Shown here in pieces: positions 15,153 to 16,180 of a stretch of DNA of 16,180 bases. Source of the DNA: JAEYZS01 sp031374125 (GTDB lineage: Bacteria > Bdellovibrionota > Bdellovibrionia > Bdellovibrionales > JAEYZS01). Location of the stretch: NCBI GenBank assembly GCA_031374125.1, contig JANMFM010000175.1, forward strand, positions 1 through 16,180, given 5' to 3'. Positions within the stretch are counted from its first letter, which is position 1; each line of letters begins with the position of its first letter. Both the position numbers and the translations under genes were made by a program. Under the pieces are notes generated by a model. That model made no database searches. It was not told the DNA's origin and saw only the letters and a program-made list of their open reading frames with translations.

Positions 15153-15178
15153 TGTAATTGCTCAAAGAGATCTACGTC
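15153..15178 (+). promoter_or_regulatory. Candidate ECF-sigma promoter for the copper ATPase
   Basis: TGTAAT (15153-15158) and CGTC (15175-15178) are separated by 16 bp, the layout common to ECF promoters (TGTAAC-type -35, CGTC-type -10). It lies in the 118-bp gap between the sigma gene and the ATPase gene, about 38 bp before the ATPase start. A second TGTAAT lies 12 bp upstream. Recognition by the adjacent sigma factor is inferred. Confidence 0.45.
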
Positions 15179-15215
15179 TTATCTTTGTAGGTTTAAACTT
15201 TGAAGGAGAATTCTC

Positions 15216-16180
15216 ATGAAAAACCATAGCTGCTGCAGTAATAAAAATGAGTCAAAAGAAGATACTCATGAAAACTGCGATATGAATCACAAAGAACACA
15301 ACCATGATGGTCATGAACATAGTTCAAACAAATCGATTGTCGTAAAAGATCCAGTTTGTGGAATGGATGTTGATAGTGCAACTTCTAAAAGAAAATTCAA
15401 TTACAACAATAATGAATATTATTTTTGCTCCGATAGTTGCTTAAAAAAGTTCAGTCAAAATCCTGAAAACTATTTGGGAAGTAAAAAAGAAGTAGTGCTG
15501 CAAGATTCAAAAGCAATTTACACATGTCCTATGCATCCAGAAATTAAACAAGTGGGACCCGGCTCATGTCCCATTTGTGGAATGGCTTTAGAGCCAATGG
15601 AACCATCTCTGGAAGATGGCCCAAATCCTGAACTCATAGATTTTTCTAGAAGATTAAAAATTAGCTCTATTTTTTCGATTCCACTTTTAGTGGCCACCAT
15701 GTCAGAAATGATTCCAGGCTTTGAAGCTTATAGGTTATTTCCTCAAGGAACTTTTAACTGGTTTCAATTTGTTTTATCTACTCCAGTAGTTTTATGGGCG
15801 GGCTATCCTCTTTTGCATCGTGGGTATGAATCTTTTAAGACTAGAAACTTAAACATGTTCTCACTAATTGCACTAGGTACACTTGTTGCTTATTTCTATA
15901 GTGTTATCGCAACCTTTTTCCCTAATATTTTTCCAGAAAACTTTAAGACTCATCACACAGGAGAAATTGGTGTTTATTTTGAGGCTGCGGCCATCATTAT
16001 AGCACTAGTACTCTTAGGCCAAGTCTTAGAACTCAAAGCAAGAGGACAAACTAGCGGCGCTATAAAAGCCCTTTTAGGATTAGCACCTAAAACTACTAGA
16101 AAAATTAATGAAGATGGCTCAGAGGTTGAGATTGATTTACTCAGTGGTAATCACAAAGCGTTACGATCTGACTTGATAGT
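15216..16180 (+). CDS. copA: P1B-type copper-transporting ATPase, N-terminal part
   Basis: Copper-exporting P-type ATPase, cut by the window end after 321 codons with no stop; the phosphorylation and ATP-binding domains lie outside. Strong ribosome site (AAGGAG, 7 bases before ATG 15216). The N-terminus is a stack of metal-binding parts: a Cys/His-rich leader (HSCC at 4-7, HNHDGHEH at 28-35), a YHS domain (DPVCGM 45-50, then YYFCSDSCLKKF), and a second motif CPMHPEI (104-110) with CPICGM (118-123). Four membrane segments follow (about 148-166, 181-203, 212-238, 252-272) and the start of the actuator domain (LELKARGQTSGAIKALLGLA). YHS plus CPMHP architecture is typical for CopA-type Cu ATPases lacking classical GMxCxxC domains. 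It lies after the Cys-tailed sigma factor and may have its own promoter. Confidence 0.92.
   Translation, partial: MKNHSCCSNKNESKEDTHENCDMNHKEHNHDGHEHSSNKSIVVKDPVCGMDVDSATSKRKFNYNNNEYYFCSDSCLKKFSQNPENYLGSKKEVVLQDSKAIYTCPMHPEIKQVGPGSCPICGMALEPMEPSLEDGPNPELIDFSRRLKISSIFSIPLLVATMSEMIPGFEAYRLFPQGTFNWFQFVLSTPVVLWAGYPLLHRGYESFKTRNLNMFSLIALGTLVAYFYSVIATFFPNIFPENFKTHHTGEIGVYFEAAAIIIALVLLGQVLELKARGQTSGAIKALLGLAPKTTRKINEDGSEVEIDLLSGNHKALRSDLI

Noticed and set aside
15163..15187. Inverted repeat CAAAGA-N13-TCTTTG before copA as a MerR/CueR-type operator
   Set aside because: Arms are only 6 bp, the loop is long, and no MerR-family gene is visible in the window.

Overview
The window is AT-rich, gene-dense bacterial chromosome: short intergenic gaps, AAGGAG-type ribosome sites, many lipoprotein and Sec signal peptides. 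It contains no rRNA, tRNA, CRISPR array, transposase or phage gene that I can see. The mix of a phytochrome-type kinase with an Rcp1-like regulator, a DUF1415 protein, many small secreted orphan proteins and a heavy-metal efflux locus suggests a Gram-negative outer-membrane bacterium. Bdellovibrionota (Bdellovibrio/Bacteriovorax relatives) is my best guess, but it rests on general resemblance and not on a marker gene.

Left part (1-8340): a two-component pair (PAS histidine kinase plus single-domain receiver); a DUF1415 protein convergent with a PF13679-type methyltransferase; a secreted-protein gene broken into two frames (3636-4330); a minus-strand group made of an Xre regulator, a secreted protein and a di-haem cytochrome c lipoprotein; a divergent LysR regulator; two convergent small secreted proteins; and a short orphan antitoxin-like HTH gene flanked by palindromes that share one half-site.

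Right part (8427-16180, running off the end): a metal-resistance locus, most likely for copper. A CsoR-type repressor with the Cys-His-Cys copper ligand spacing is divergent from a rightward gene string: small lipoprotein, heavy-metal RND pump, small His/Gly-Gly periplasmic protein, TolC-like outer-membrane channel, second small His-rich periplasmic protein, ECF sigma factor with a five-cysteine tail, and a P1B copper ATPase with His-rich, YHS and CPMHP/CPICGM metal-binding N-terminal domains (truncated by the window). The divergent promoters sit inside a 33-bp palindrome: each strand carries TTGACA and a -10 box 16 bp apart, and the CsoR/RcnR-like core (TACT-7 nt-AGTA) fills the spacer.

The most notable points are: the symmetrical operator/promoter; an RND-plus-TolC operon with no recognisable periplasmic adaptor (MFP) but with three small periplasmic proteins; absence of the CusA methionine triad in the RND pump; and a Cys-tailed sigma factor directly upstream of the copper ATPase, with a candidate ECF promoter between them. 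A plausible working model is that CsoR releases the divergent promoters when Cu(I) rises, the pump/channel part clears the periplasm, and the sigma factor adds a second, metal-tuned control over the ATPase that clears the cytoplasm.
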